Assembly: GCA_000697335.1 (NCBI GenBank)
Contig: JNEM01011194.1
Span: 1-30,003 of the forward strand
Source: Conidiobolus incongruus B7586
Taxonomy: Eukaryota; Entomophthoromycota; Entomophthoromycetes; Entomophthorales; Conidiobolaceae
DNA length: 30,003 bases
Direction: 5' to 3'
A program made the translations under genes and the position numbers. The notes under the pieces are model-generated. The model was not told the origin of the DNA, made no database searches, and saw nothing but the letters and a program-made list of their open reading frames with translations. The first letter of the stretch is position 1, and each line of letters starts with the position of its first letter. Shown here in pieces: positions 1 through 11,436 of this stretch.

Positions 1-509
1 TTATTATATTTATTAATATTTTAATTAAAGCAAATTATTTAATTAAGAGTAATAATTTAATAATATAAATCAAAATAGAATTTTCATTATAGAATTATAA
101 TTAATATTTTTAATTATAATATTATTACATATTTAAATATATTTTAAAAGATGATTTCAATATACAATCAAATAAGTTTATGTTATTTTTTTTTTAATTT
201 TAAATTATCAAACAAATTTACTTAATAAATAATATATACATATATATTTCCATAATTTTTAATAAAAGGTATTATAACTAACTAATATTAATTTATTATT
301 TAAAAAAAATACTTTTTTATTTAAATAATATTTTATAAAATAAAATGATGTAATTTTAAATAAATTTTTATAAAATTAATTAATCTTGTTTATTATCAAA
401 ATTTCAATAAAAATAAATAAATAATCATTTAAAATTTGTGATAATTGAAATAGAAGGAAAAAACTTTTTAGTAGGTTAGTATTGAAGGAATGAAAAATTA
501 AATAAATAA
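1..509. other. AT-rich 3' flank of FEX, no gene seen
   Basis: Almost pure A/T sequence with many short A and T runs. The open stretch on the minus strand at 376-570 is made up partly of the last FEX exon read in another frame and partly of low-complexity AT sequence, so I do not call it. No RNA gene or mobile element is visible. Confidence 0.6.
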
Positions 510-1776
510 TTAGGAGGTTTGAGACCAGTACCAACTGCCTACAATGACGAGTAAGAGAATCTGGCCACAAAGTATTGATATAATGGCATATCGGTGAGAA
601 TGCTTGGTATTAAGGATGTCTATCTCTGACTAAATAGAAAAATTTTAATGAAAAAATAGGTTGGAAATGGTTAAATAATTTTACCACAAATGTAGAAATA
701 GTCGTTAAACAAGCGCAGAACCCATCCGAAAAACCGAATAGAAGGTCGCACTTCCACGACTCCGAAACTGTACAAATCTCTAATTTGGGTTGATTTAAAA
801 TATATATGACTCCTAGGATTCCGGTGCCAAGGATATTCGCTACAAATGTGCCCCAGAAAAAAGTTGAAGTGATATTATTCAATTTTTTGAGGAGAATGCG
901 CAGAAGTGTGCCGAATGGCGAAATAGCTATAGCAATGGTCCAATTACGACCCTGGGGGATCCATATTGCGGTGACAATGATCAATGACCACGGTACTACA
1001 CTGACTAGGAACAGTAGAGCAAGTTTGATGAATGTATCATATATGATATTAGTAGAATTGACAGAGTTAGGAGGATCATTAGTATGATTATTATGCTTGG
1101 ATCGTCTCATTAATAAATAATCGTTACAGTGTCTTCCCAACAGTTTACCGTATTTTAAACTGGCTAAACTGGCTGTCAGTGTAATGACCAAAATAGTGAT
1201 CGCATTTAATACCTATAAAACTATTAATAAGCCAATATCAATACTTTTCAATTTGATGATATTTACTCCTTGTAATACTCCCACCTCTGTTTTGATATGA
1301 AATAAATAAACGAAACCCTGAAGCATAAAACTCGAAAAAGTAGTAATACAACCGCATAGTCCTGTACCGAAACCAATAAATAAATTCAAATTATTTTTGA
1401 GTACAGTTTTTTGAGTGTTTGCTAGGAAACCGAATATAAAACTACCAAGCATTTGAGAGTATATCACTGGGAACACTTGCTGATCGTCATAGCTGAACAG
1501 GCTATTAAGGCATAAGCGAATTAAGGTGCCTAAAAAACTGTTAAATATGAGTAAATTTAGGGTATGAACGATACTGAACTCGGAAGGTCGGTTGAGTTCC
1601 GCGACAGTATCGTGCGAAAAGATAGGCGTAACATTTGCACTGGGAGGTTCATTACTCAATTGAATCACATCAGCTGTAATATCCAAGTGACCTGAATCCA
1701 AAAATTGAGCGGCAGTAGCTCTATCTAAATTAGTATTCTTATCAGTAGAAGTAGCATTCTCAGGATCAGAATTCAT
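510..1776 (-). CDS. FEX1: Fluoride channel/exporter FEX (fused double CrcB domain)
   Basis: This is a plasma-membrane fluoride channel of the eukaryotic FEX family, two CrcB/Fluc domains in one chain, which lets cells shed toxic fluoride. Exons (minus strand): 1776-1267, 1212-685, 629-510; both introns are about 55 nt and sit in phase 0, giving 385 aa. The first 70 residues are hydrophilic. Domain 1 shows GTLIRLCLNSL (about 83-93), SQMLGSFIFGF (107-117) and GLCGCITTFSSF (139-150). Domain 2 shows FGTLLRILLKKL, GTFVANILGTG and GFCACLTTISTF (about 334-345). Splicing the third exon makes the domain 2 motif run on as TTISTFVSE and adds the last membrane helix (YAIISILCGQILLLVIVGSW), which the unspliced frame lacks. 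The halves are not equal: domain 1 has Gln where domain 2 has the conserved Asn, and domain 2 has Ile for one pore Phe. This fits the known picture of one working and one vestigial pore in FEX proteins. The last exon is inferred but fits well. Confidence 0.9.
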
Positions 1777-3754
1777 ATTATCATTTAATCAAATTATTAA
1801 TCATTAAAAGAAATAAAAATAATGTAATGTTAATTAAGGGAATATTATTAATTAAAACAGCAAAAATTCAATAACAATTCTAAAACTGAAGATCTGAAAA
1901 TTTAAAACCTAAACTTTTTAATCTAATTGAATTTTTATTGGTTTAAGTTCAAAATTAAGAATATTATTCAAATGATATATTGTTGATAATTATCAGTTAA
2001 TTAATCATATATTATATTCTATATTATTATTACGATTAATTGAATTATTTTTGATCTTCTAATAAACCAACAATTATCAACATACTAGGGTTAATTCATT
2101 GAATTGATCTTAAATAATTAATAAACAAATTTTATTACAATTAATAAATTAGTAAATAGATTTAAATAAATTCAATCGAAAGTGGTTTAATTTAATATTA
2201 GTTAGTATTGAATATTGGCGCAATATATATATTACGTATATTTATCTATACCAGATGTCTACATTATTTTAACCAATATTACTTAAAATTTATAAACTTG
2301 ATTAACTTTGAGACTATTGACATTTAGTCCAATAAATAAATTCCCTAAGAAATTTAACAATAGATTAATTCAATTCTAAAAATCACTAAAAAATTTTTAA
2401 AATAAGTAATCAGATATTAAAAATATATTTTAATTTGATCTTATTCATTTATCTTAAATACTTTTATTTATATCTTATATAATACTCTAGCCAATAAAAT
2501 AAACCGATATATATTTTTATAGTTTTAAAAATTTATTAAAATTGTGATTTAAATTTTATTCAATATATTCCTAAGATAAATTTAATATAATTAACAAAAT
2601 TACTTAATATAGCATCGATTATTCTATTTATAATAATTGATATATTTTATTTTTAAATATTATTGTTAATTTCAATAAATAAAGCAGGTGATGTCAATAT
2701 GTATAATTTAAAAATAGCAATTAAATCATTAATTCATCATTACATTAATTTTCATTTTTAAAAATAAGAATATCCAATTAAATTAAAATTGTATTTTGAT
2801 ATGTATGTAGTAAAAATTCTACTGATAAAAAGACAAATGAATATAGGTTATCAATTTCATGGGTTGAATTTATAAAGGTTGATAATATTTCCAACTATCA
2901 AATTTGATTAGCATTGTTATATTTTGTAGTAACATTTCTAAACTAGATTTAAATTAATTACATCAAATTAACACTAATGTTAATATTATTTATATTGAAA
3001 TGGTTTTCGGATTTAATTATTAACATTAATAAAATGATAGATATTTCAAAAAGAGAATTTTTATGATTTTAAATCAATTGAATATCGATATTATTATATT
3101 AAAATCAGGTTGAATATATTAATTCAAATGTAAATAATTTTTTCCTAAATAAATTTGAACTTATGGCAATGATCTTTTATAAATTCAAATAAAAAAATGA
3201 TTTTTTTTGATTAATTAATAATAGTAAATTTTGAAGATTTTACAACTGTTACGTATAATAAATTTTGATAATTTCCTTATAAATTATTTCAATTTAATGA
3301 TATATTATATAAATTTGACATTGTTTATTGCAGTATAACTGAAAAATATTACAATTTTATACATTATTGAGTTAAAAAATCAATATCATTTACAAAGAAC
3401 ATAATATGTAAAATTTTAAAACCAGATATAAGTATTTATTATTATTAGTAATTCATTTAATATCTTTTTATAATCTTCAATAACTATTATCAACAGTGTA
3501 AATTGATAGTACTCCAATAATCATCAAGATAAATCAAGTGATCTTTATTTGGAAAATACCCCATATTCTTAACTCTATTAATAACAAAAATTAAAAATAT
3601 TACATAATCCTTAAATAAAATATAATGCTTAAACTATAAATTTAAATGTAACAGCTAAACTTAATAATATACTTTTCATAATATTTAAGTTTATGATATG
3701 AAAATAATTTTAAGTTATATTTTGAATTATTTTATATTTTGTAATATTCAAGTA

Positions 3755-3755
<1 letters not shown>

Positions 3756-3798
<43 letters not shown>
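3756..3798. repeat. (TAA)n microsatellite
   Basis: A run of about 14 perfect TAA/AAT units in intergenic DNA. It is a simple tandem repeat and likely variable in length between strains. Confidence 0.95.
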
Positions 3799-4072
3799 GA
3801 ATATTAGAATTAAATCAATGTATTCAAAAAATTTCCAAAAATTCATTATCAGATATATTGAATTGTAATTTTAGTTGATAATAGTATTCCTAATAATTCA
3901 CCTGAATACTCGATATCTAACAAATTCTTATTGCCTTAATATTTATTTGATATTATAATAGTGATTAGATATCGAAATTCCTGAAAAAACATTAAATAAT
4001 TTAAATTTTAGGAGTCACATGATAGTTTCAAAATTTTTTACTTTTCAAAATAGTATCATTTATTCATTGAAA

Positions 4073-4098
4073 TATTATTATTATTATTATTATTATTA
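4073..4098. repeat. (ATT)n microsatellite
   Basis: A short run of about eight ATT units, about 300 nt upstream of the hexosaminidase start. It is a simple repeat of the same composition, on the opposite strand, as the TAA tract nearby. Confidence 0.85.
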
Positions 4099-4389
4099 AA
4101 ATAGATTAATGATAAGATGTCTAATATCTCATAATTATCAATTAATCTCAATCATTAATTACTTCAAAATCCAATATAAAACTCAACAATTCAGTAACAT
4201 ATTTTATTAACCCAAATTCAACTATTTAAAATCTTACAAAACCCAATTCAAACGTAATAAATCAAGAATGATAATCCCTTTAAATTTTCAACAAATCCCA
4301 CATTATTTTGTATTAAACTAATTTATAATTAACCGTAAACAATTCTTGCAGTCACATTTTTTATATATCATTCCTGAACTTTTTTGATT

Positions 4390-6102
4390 ATGAAATCCAA
4401 ATCTTTGGTATTGTTATATTGTTTAGTTGAATGTTATTGGCAAGCTGAGTCCCCAATTTGGCCATCTCCACAATCTGTTAAGTTGGGTGATGATACGATT
4501 ATTGTTAGCGATAGTTTAAAACTCACTACTTCCAATTCGAATAAGAGGCTGCTGAAGGCTTTAAAACGTTATGAACATTTAATAAACCGAAGTGAACATG
4601 TGGTGTATGTACCTTTTTATGAGGGAAAATGGGCTGGTAGAGACGCGAGTGAATTATCCAGTGTGGATGTGAGTATTAAGGATGATGATGTTTATGATTT
4701 TGGATTGGATACAGACGAGAGTTATAGTTTATCTATTAAGTGTAGCGATAAAACTTGCAATGGTAAACTCAGTTCTAATAATGTTTATGGGGCTATTCGC
4801 GGTCTTGAGACTTTGAGTCAGTTGATTCATATGAATTACGAGCATAAGACTCATGTCATAACATGTGGTCCCGTTGAGATTGAAGACTCACCAAAATTTT
4901 CTCACAGAGGAGTACTCATTGATACGAGTAGGAATTTTATTCCACTTAAGGATATTAAGAGGACTATTGACGCTATGAGCTACAATAAAATGAATGTGCT
5001 GCATTGGCACTTAATTGACAGTCAAAGCTTTCCATTCGAGTCAGAGCGTCATCCTATTATCACCAAAGTAGGTACTTTAAGACCAGGTATGACTTATTCT
5101 AAACAGGATGTTCGCGAATTGGTCGAATATGGATTAGATAGGGGTGTTCGTATTATCCCCGAGATTGAAGCACCTGCCCATGCTTACAGTATCGGTAAAG
5201 CAATTCCAGAGATTGGAGTGTGTTTGGATGATGATGCTTGGGATAAGACTGCTGCAGAGCCTCCAAGTGGACAATTAGATCCCAGCAATCCCAAGTCTCA
5301 TCAAGTAGTACATGATTTGATCGATGAACTCGCTGAAGTATTCCAAGATGGCACAATGCACATGAGTGGGGATGAATTTAACGCTCAATGCTGGGCCAAC
5401 GACCCCAAATTAAGCAAATATGTCAAATCCAAAGGTGTCGATTTCGAGCACCTGTTCTCAGAATTCGCTTTGGGTATGCATCGAAAAGCTTATGAGAACA
5501 AGAAATCCATCATTGTTTGGGAGGAAGCCCTTCTCAAGAGCAATTTAACTATGCCTAAGGATAAGGCTATGATTCAGGTTTGGTTGGGTGCTGATCATGC
5601 TCTTGAAGTTGTCAATAGAGGATATCCTCTCATTTTATCCAGTTCAGATTATTGGTACTTAGATTGCGGTCACGGTGACTGGATGGGTGGCAACCCTGCA
5701 GGTAGATCATGGTGTGATCCTTTCAAGACTTGGCAAAGAATTTACAGCTATAACTTGGTAGACAAGATGAACAAACAGCAAGCCAAGTTAGTCAAAGGTG
5801 GCGAAGTTGCAATTTGGGGAGAACAAGCTGATAATATCGTCCTAGATGCCTACCTGTGGCCAAGAGCTTCCGCTGCTGCAGAAGTCCTGTGGTCTGGCAA
5901 TTTAGATGATAAGGGAAATGTCAAGAACACAAGGCATCTGTTACCCAGACTCAATGAACATCGCTTCAGAATGGTCAATCGTGGCATCAATGCAGAGCCT
6001 TTGCAGCCTCTGTGGTGTGTTTTGAATCCTTATCGTTGCGATGTGTCTCCAAATATGAGCAAAAATGAGCTGCCTTATCAGAGTGATAATGATAGTGAGT
6101 AA
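4390..6102 (+). CDS. Secreted beta-N-acetylhexosaminidase, GH20
   Basis: This enzyme removes terminal N-acetylglucosamine (or N-acetylgalactosamine) from chitin oligomers and glycans; in fungi such enzymes work outside the cell or in the vacuole. The protein is 570 aa from a single exon. Start choice: ATG at 4390, followed by a hydrophobic signal peptide (residues 1-19, ending WQA). The N-terminal GH20b-type domain spans about 20-170. The catalytic barrel begins at HRGVLIDTSRNF (172-183, substrate-binding Arg), then HWHLIDSQSFPFES (205-218) and IIPEIEAPAHAYS (255-267). The catalytic Asp-Glu pair is D328-E329 in MHMSGDEF. Sugar-contact Trp motifs follow at IIVWEEA, QVWLG and AIWGEQAD. N-glycosylation sequons include NRS (66-68) and NLT (385-387). 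Length and motif order are normal for fungal enzymes. It is the only complete gene here without an intron. The family is certain; whether it acts on chitin or glycoproteins is not decided by sequence. Confidence 0.95.
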   Translation: MKSKSLVLLYCLVECYWQAESPIWPSPQSVKLGDDTIIVSDSLKLTTSNSNKRLLKALKRYEHLINRSEHVVYVPFYEGKWAGRDASELSSVDVSIKDDDVYDFGLDTDESYSLSIKCSDKTCNGKLSSNNVYGAIRGLETLSQLIHMNYEHKTHVITCGPVEIEDSPKFSHRGVLIDTSRNFIPLKDIKRTIDAMSYNKMNVLHWHLIDSQSFPFESERHPIITKVGTLRPGMTYSKQDVRELVEYGLDRGVRIIPEIEAPAHAYSIGKAIPEIGVCLDDDAWDKTAAEPPSGQLDPSNPKSHQVVHDLIDELAEVFQDGTMHMSGDEFNAQCWANDPKLSKYVKSKGVDFEHLFSEFALGMHRKAYENKKSIIVWEEALLKSNLTMPKDKAMIQVWLGADHALEVVNRGYPLILSSSDYWYLDCGHGDWMGGNPAGRSWCDPFKTWQRIYSYNLVDKMNKQQAKLVKGGEVAIWGEQADNIVLDAYLWPRASAAAEVLWSGNLDDKGNVKNTRHLLPRLNEHRFRMVNRGINAEPLQPLWCVLNPYRCDVSPNMSKNELPYQSDNDSE

Positions 6103-6457
6103 GTGTTCGGACTATATTCACACAAGCATACTTAAGCTCCGCCACCATATAACTACGAACTAATAGCGAATCAACAACATATCTGATCCAACTCCTTTTA
6201 TAAAGTGAATATGATAAATTATAAAAATTAATAATTAGAAGTATAGAAATCCAATCTTTGTAACAGTTTACATGTTTTATCATAAGCTTATATATATTAA
6301 TAAATAAATATCAACTTTAAATTGATTTCTAAAATTGACTGTTATTTTCAAATGATCATTTTATGAGAATATTTATTTTATATTATGAAGTTATAAAATA
6401 TTTTAGATATATATAATGGACAGTTAGGTTTATTCGTCAAATATTAATTTAACATTA

Positions 6458-6488
<31 letters not shown>

Positions 6489-6714
6489 TCAATCATTTCT
6501 ACAACACTAAAATATACATTTTCAACAGTGTAAAATAATTGATTGAAATTAATTAAATTAAAATTCATGTTCTTAATAAATCCCATACATTTATCAAATA
6601 AAATAAATTCTATCACAGGACTTGTAATTAAATTTCCATAGGTTTGCATGTGATCAATTAATCCATTCTAGACATATATAAATACATTATATTTCTAAAA
6701 AAATATTATAATAT
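6103..6714. other. Intergenic region, AT-rich with (TA)n tract
   Basis: About 610 nt between two genes on the same strand. It holds the hexosaminidase 3' flank, a (TA)n tract at 6459-6484, and a TATA-like sequence (tatataaat, about 6674-6682) some 35 nt before the PEX8 start codon, which may be its promoter element. No gene is seen; the minus-strand open stretches here are low-complexity. Confidence 0.5.
6459..6484. repeat. (TA)n microsatellite, 13 units
   Basis: Perfect alternating TA run. It creates a false Tyr-Ile repeat in a minus-strand open frame that is not a gene. Confidence 0.9.
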
Positions 6715-9700
6715 ATGTCACTAATGAGTGCGCCACCACCCAAATCCCAAGTTAATGCCGAGTATCTATGCAATGAACTCATTCAACAATTATTACATGG
6801 AGGTATCGACAGCCAAGTAATAATTAGAGCATTCAACGTCTTAAACCATATCGAGCCCGTTGAAAATTATTTTCCTATTGAGACGAACACCCCTCAACAG
6901 CAATTGAGACAGGGCGGTAATGATTACTTTATTTATTTAGTAGAGAATCCTATTTTAGATAAAGAGTTACGAAAAGTAGTAAATTGGGAACAATTAATTT
7001 TTCAAAATTTTTTAAAAGTTAAAAAAACTAGGTAAATAATTTATTATTTTATTTTATTTTATTTTAAAATATTAATATTATATATATTTATTTTTTGTTC
7101 GTTTAGCAATTTAAATTTAAACCAACTTAATTTATTAAATTATCTTTTTAATTTTGTTCATTATTTAAAATTATTGAATAATCCTAATTTGAAAACCAAT
7201 TATCAGGTAATTTCAAACTTATATATTAATATATTAATATATATGTATATATGTTTATTATATTATTTAGTTGACAAAAGAGTGGGAATTGATAATAAAG
7301 TATAAAAATTTGAGATTAAATCTACTATTAAATCCTAAACAAGCTAAAAAGTAACTATCATATTATATCATAGAAATTACTATAGTCATTGACTTTTCAT
7401 TATAGGTGTCATACATTAACCTTAAAATTAAATGAAATATTGGAAGAGATTAGGATCAATCATTTAAAACAACAATTAAAGTAATTATGATTATTATTAA
7501 TTATACGTTTTAATATTAATTTGGGTTTAGGATAAAATCCGACAATTCCAAGTTTTTAGCAAGATCCCTGTCGAATTCAATTACTACGATTATTACTTAT
7601 TATCAATACAGTACCAAAATAGTAACATCATATTTTATCTAATATATCATAGAATAATATTAATTGATTGAATAGTGTAATTTAAATCTCCAACTCTTAC
7701 AGACCTACAGTACTCGACTACCTTTGAAATGGATGGATATCAATTTCAACCAGAGTTTATTATATCTATTTCAATATTTACCCAATTCCAATGATCATAA
7801 GCCTGAAAATTTGACTCCCATTTTGGAATTGTGGTCAGTTTGGGCTAGAAGGATTGGTAAATTATTTATAAATGATACATATATTATATAGTGTATTGAC
7901 TGTTGATGGATAATTAGGTGAATTAAAATCTGATGAAATTAGAGAATATCAAAAAGAAGCTGAAATTGTATTTGACTATATTGAAACTTATTTAAATTCT
8001 AATTATTCCAAATCTAAAGAGTGTTTGGAATTAAGTTTAATGGTATTGGTCATTCTATCAGGTAATTTACATGTATACATTGTAAGAATAATTTAATTCA
8101 TTTATTTGTATTAGATATTTTTAAAGATTCTAAATTTATCAATCGATGTGAAATTTTATTAATTGATGGATTTAAATTTAAAAATTCTGACAATAAGTAA
8201 ATCACTTCTTATCATAGATTCATACAATACTAATATATTATTTTAGGCCTTTACTTTACCAATCCAAATACGTTCACCCTACATTCAGTACCTTGTTAAA
8301 GCACATTACGCAGTTGAAAAATACCAATCAATTAATTACTAATTATTTAAATTTACAAAATATTGGCAATAACATTGAAGAAAATTTTAATACGATTGGA
8401 AGCTTTTTATACGTTATGAATCAATTGACAAAGTCCAATATTTCTAATAAAGAAATTGTTACTAAGTTGGTAGACCCTGTGATTAATGTGATCAGGGAAT
8501 GGCATTATGGTAAATTTCATAGATTGTACATACGTTATTATACTAATGATCGGTTGTTTTTTAGATACTTTGAAAGATATCAATCAAATTTCTTCTCTAT
8601 TTGCACTTGGTGGTATTATGTAAGTTAATATTTATTTATTCAATTAATAGTACATTGACAATTATACAGTCAAGGATTAGTCCAACAACCAGACTATCCC
8701 ACCCGAAGATACGCTAACAAAATCAAACCCTTCATCAACCCTTTAGTTCAATTGGATTTTAAAAAGCCAAGTAATTCATTTCATACCATAATAATATATC
8801 TCAACTAATTTATTGTTAGAGGAATTGACCACATTGGAACAAAGTATATCAATTTTAATATCTCAATTTAAATCACTTGACAATTTGGAGAGATTTCAAA
8901 TTGATATTAAGGTAATTAATATAAAGTCTAGAATGATATTATACCTAAATACACATTTGTAGTCGTCAGAATTATTCCTATTTAATTATTTGGCTAAATA
9001 TTGGCAAAGATTAGAATTTAATGATAAAAATGTAATTTCAATTAACATTTTCTCTATTACTTGGGTTACTAAACAGTAATTTTAGGACTACGATTTAGAA
9101 CTCACAAAATTCAAAACTATAGTTCAAGATCCCATGTTTAAAGAACTTGGGAAGCAGTCCCAATTACTTGGAGAAATGATCACTTGGCCACATAAGCTAT
9201 CAAATTATTTTAGATTGGATAAAAATGAATTAACTGATATGGTTCAATCTCAACTAATTCGTCTATATGAACTGTCTTCGGATTTGTTTAAGAGTTGGCA
9301 AAGTGGTGTATCCAAATATAATGAACGTCTGATGAGTCATATTAGTAAGTTAATATATGGTCATATTAGTAATTAAATGATTAATAGGTGATTTAGGGGA
9401 TCCTTCTGACGATTCCATTAGAAAGGGATTGAGATCAATTTTATTTTCGTATGTGATATTGTTTCGTTCATACTTAACTAGACCAATGACTGCTACACCT
9501 ATAACTGATAAAGGTAATATCATTAATATTAAAATGTATATAATTTCTAATTTATGTATTATAGAATTGCAATTAATGATTTTATCTCTATCCAATCTCA
9601 ATTTCGCTATTATGATTCAAATACCTCGCACCATGTTTACAAATCATCAGAATTTACTATTCGCCTTATTTGATCATGTAGCAGCAAGACAAGCTCAAGT

Positions 9701-10499
9701 CAAACCCCTCATTGAAACTTTGTTAAGTGATATTAATATCAATATCACACCATCCGAAATCAACTCATTGAGTGAAATTGTCCAATCCAAAATTTCATTT
9801 GCTCTCTCAGCTATCGAACAACTAGTAGTTGAAATACCCAATGAGCTTTTGGAATTGGTAATTGAAAAATTGATTAAGCCATTTGCTCAGGAGAAGTTCT
9901 CATGGTCTCAGGAATTATATGAAGCTTCTCACTCAGCTGCGTTATCGATGATTCAAAGGCCCAAGGCCCCATGTGTACCAAGGTTTATTGATTGGTATCA
10001 GAGTCAACTCTTTAGCCATTTCCCTGGTCAGATGACTGGCGAACAATTCAAGGTTGCTTACACAATCCTGGTAGAAGGTTTAAGTCAGCAACCCGACACA
10101 GATATGGATTCAGTATGGAAGTTATTCACAATGCTTCACGCCAAGGCCGAGAATTGCCTTGGCAATCTAGCATCCAATCCAGAACAGTTAATCGAATCAA
10201 TTGGTTATATTAACACCTACGCCGCCCTATTACCCCATGTTCCCACTCAATATCTGAACGAATACCTAGTACTTTTAACTCATTTGGTCCAATTTTTCGA
10301 TGATCATCCCAGCATAACGGACAATACCGTTGTTTCACTAGTCGGTCTCATAAAACGAATGATAACTGAAAATGCTGACTTGGGAGTAAAACCCCATTTA
10401 GTTGGATGGTACTTAAATTTATTACAATCTATCAAAGCTGCTAAAAAATTAAAGGATAAGGATCCAAATAGTAAAATGTTACAGATGTCAGTTCAATAA
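6715..10499 (+). CDS. PEX8: PEX8-like peroxin (intraperoxisomal import factor)
   Basis: PEX8 is a fungal peroxin on the inner face of the peroxisome membrane that helps the PTS1/PTS2 receptors release cargo and links the docking and RING complexes. I rebuilt 16 exons with continuous phase: 6715-7031, 7107-7206, 7271-7350, 7406-7480, 7531-7621, 7703-7856, 7918-8061, 8115-8196, 8247-8509, 8565-8619, 8670-8770, 8820-8911, 8963-9031, 9086-9344, 9388-9513, 9565-10499; introns are 43-81 nt and the product is 980 aa. The call rests on the last exon (residues 670-980), where the order ALSNLNFAIMIQ-type segment, EASHSAALSM, FSHFPGQMTGEQFKVAY and LLPHVPTQYLNEYLVLL follows the pattern I know from fungal Pex8. 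The rest is helical and Asn/Leu/Lys-rich with no motif I recognise. Odd points: it is longer than usual for Pex8 (about 600-750), and it ends MSVQ with no PTS1 tripeptide. An alternative is some other helical-repeat protein. Confidence 0.65.
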
Positions 10500-10704
10500 A
10501 TAAATAAGTCCTTGTATTAAATGTTTGATATATGATGAATTAGTTTAACCGTATTTATTTAATATAAACAAAAGAATGATAAAATTATAATTTCCATTGT
10601 TTAAATTGAAATGAAATAAGACATGAAAAAGTCAATTCACTTTATATTATTTCAGTAATAAACACTTGAACACCATCTCCAATAATTCCAGTTATTTATC
10701 TCCA

Positions 10705-11240
10705 TTAATGATCATACTTTTCTCTCTCCTTTACTACATTCTCCAAAGTAGTTTGAATAATTTCCATATTACGTTCCATGATATTCACAAAATTTTGTAC
10801 ATCACCAAGCTCCTAAAATCGAATTAATAAAAAACATAAAATATAAAAATAAAAAACTATTACTTTAAGAGAGTCATTCAACCCTTGGACCATATTGGAC
10901 CATAACTGAGTCTGTTTTTGAAACTTTGTAAGTTGTTGACTCAGTAATTTGGTAGAGTTGTCTAATTGTTTTTGAGTTTGGATACATTCTGAAACTCTAA
11001 AAGTATCAATTAATAAATGAATAATAATATATTTTGAATTTAGGCTACTGAGCATTTAAACAATCCGTAACAATATCAGTAGTTTCTCGAATGCTTTGAA
11101 CTGCTTCACGTCGTAATTGAGCTATTTGTTAAACAATAAATAAAGTCGAATTATTAATTATTGAAATATTGATATTTACTATTTTGATTTTTCAACTCGT
11201 TTTGTAAATTTTGATGATCTTTTAATATTTGAGATAACAT
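10705..11240 (-). CDS. BLOC1S1: BLOC-1 complex subunit 1 (BLOC1S1/GCN5L1)
   Basis: This is a small coiled-coil subunit of BLOC-1 (and of BORC in animals), which acts in endosome-to-lysosome/vacuole traffic. Four exons (minus strand): 11240-11180, 11121-11049, 10996-10864, 10812-10705; phases join perfectly to give 124 aa, almost the same as human (125). Family signatures seen: the start MLSQILKDHQ (human MLSRLLKEHQ), RREAV at 24-28, LNAQVSECIQTQKQLD (42-57), FQKQTQLWSNMVQGLNDSLK (70-89), and ELGDVQNFVNIMERNM (90-105), matching the human KEIGDVENWARSIELDM segment. The last intron falls exactly before ELGDV. The donor of intron 2 (10997-11048) reads GTAGCC, unlike the usual GTAA(G/A)T here, but homology supports it. 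The gene starts 196 nt from SF3A3 on the other strand, so the two probably share a promoter region. Confidence 0.9.
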
Positions 11241-11436
11241 GATTAAATAAATTAATTCAAATTGAAGTTAACAGGATTAAACTCTTATTTAAAAAAAATG
11301 TCATGTTGAAGATATCAAAAAATCGGGATAGGATCAATCCCATAAAATTTGAATCAATTATAAAATATATAATCGATTAAATTGCAATTTGGAGGTGTAA
11401 AACGTGTGATTTAATTGATTATTTAAAAAAATAAGG
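11241..11436. promoter_or_regulatory. Divergent BLOC1S1/SF3A3 promoter region
   Basis: 196 nt separate two start codons on opposite strands. It must hold both 5' UTRs and at least part of both promoters. I see no clear TATA box or named motif, so this is placement by position only. Confidence 0.45.

Larger units (their letters stand above)
1777..4389. other. AT-rich intergenic region between FEX and hexosaminidase
   Basis: 2.6 kb separates two genes that point away from each other. It holds AT-rich sequence with short A/T runs, a (TAA)n tract and an (ATT)n tract. I see no coding stretch, RNA gene or recognisable element. A TATA-like stretch (ttatatatc, about 4361-4369) lies just upstream of the hexosaminidase start and may be promoter sequence. 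Confidence 0.55.

Noticed and set aside
376-570. 64-codon minus-strand ORF
   Set aside because: It overlaps the last FEX exon in another frame and continues into low-complexity AT sequence.
806-1087. 93-codon plus-strand ORF
   Set aside because: Shadow of FEX exon 2 on the opposite strand; no domain likeness.
6455-6649. 64-codon minus-strand ORF ending in Tyr-Ile repeats
   Set aside because: Its end is the TA microsatellite translated; the rest is AT-rich noise.
9350-9601. 83-codon minus-strand ORF over PEX8 exon 15
   Set aside because: Antisense shadow; the plus-strand exons there join in phase with homology.
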